Part shown: positions 7,966-8,074 of the stretch, one piece after another
How positions within the stretch are numbered: position 1 is the first letter of the stretch
How the letters are laid out: each line of letters starts with the position of its first letter
Source: CBDUWP01 sp965370955
GTDB taxonomy: Bacteria; Planctomycetota; Phycisphaerae; Sedimentisphaerales; Anaerobacaceae
Direction: 5' to 3'
Length of the DNA: 8,074 bases
Assembly: GCA_965370955.1 (NCBI GenBank)
Contig: CBDUWP010000066.1
Span: 1 to 8,074 of the forward strand
The notes under the pieces: model-generated
Database searches by the model: none
What the model saw: the letters and a program-made list of their open reading frames with translations, nothing else
Told to the model about the DNA's origin: nothing
Translations under genes and position numbers: made by a program

Positions 7966-8074
7966 ATGGCTCAAAAGGCAATAATAATAGGAGCTGGGCC
8001 AGCTGGCTTGACGGCGGCGATCGAACTGCTCAAATATACCGATATAAAGCCTGTCGTCTACGAGGCCAGCAGCT
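7966..8074 (+). CDS. FAD/NAD(P)-binding oxidoreductase, N-terminal fragment (3' end outside window)
   Basis: Only the first 36 codons are in the window. They encode a classic dinucleotide-binding fold. A short beta strand (AIIIGAGPAG, residues 5-14) contains the GxGxxG turn at G9, G11 and G14. A helix follows (LTAAIELLK), then a second strand ending VVYEAS, whose acidic residue E33 would bind the adenosine ribose of FAD. This pattern is shared by amine-oxidase/protoporphyrinogen-oxidase-like flavoproteins, UDP-galactopyranose mutase-like enzymes and related families, and the fragment is too short to choose between them. The ATG at 7966 has AAGGA at 7952-7956, 9 nt upstream. An earlier ATG at 7956 is in another frame and overlaps that site. 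The gene is transcribed away from the FlgI-like gene, so a functional link to the minus-strand genes is not implied. Confidence 0.85.
   Translation, partial: MAQKAIIIGAGPAGLTAAIELLKYTDIKPVVYEASS

Overview
The window is AT-rich bacterial DNA, densely coded. Four genes run on the minus strand and a fifth starts divergently at the right edge. The proteins point to a Planctomycetota bacterium, perhaps Phycisphaerae-like. Three things suggest this: the form of the two M16 peptidase paralogs, the SMC C-terminus (THSKRT...TLYGITMQ), and the lipid-anchored FlgI-like protein. This is recognition from memory, not a search result, so the lineage is a moderate-confidence inference.

Layout from right to left, following minus-strand transcription. 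(a) 7966-8074 (+): the first 36 codons of an FAD-dependent oxidoreductase with an N-terminal dinucleotide-binding fold. (b) 7793-7965: a divergent intergenic region with a plausible sigma70-type promoter for the oxidoreductase and a perfect 12-bp palindrome in that promoter's spacer. (c) 6182-7792 (-): a 536-residue lipoprotein that looks like flagellar P-ring protein FlgI at both ends but has a block of about 100 residues of HEAT-like helical repeats in the middle. (d) 6002-6181: a 180-nt gap with a credible promoter for the next gene. (e) 2426-6001 (-): a complete chromosome-segregation ATPase, smc. (f) 1143-2366 (-): an M16B peptidase homolog that lacks the zinc-binding motif. (g) 1-1137 (-): a second M16B paralog with an intact HxxEH motif, truncated by the window's left edge.

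The smc gene and the two M16 genes have gaps of 59 and 5 nt and are probably one transcription unit. The M16 genes look like the two halves of an obligate heterodimeric protease. One supplies the zinc site and lacks the C-terminal Arg/Tyr substrate-binding pair; the other has the Arg/Tyr pair and lacks the zinc site. Nothing in the sequence shows that the protease acts on SMC, so their linkage may be incidental.

I found no rRNA, tRNA, CRISPR array, insertion sequence, prophage remnant or convincing intrinsic terminator, and no clear new multi-gene system. The most unusual object is the FlgI-like lipoprotein with the internal repeat block.
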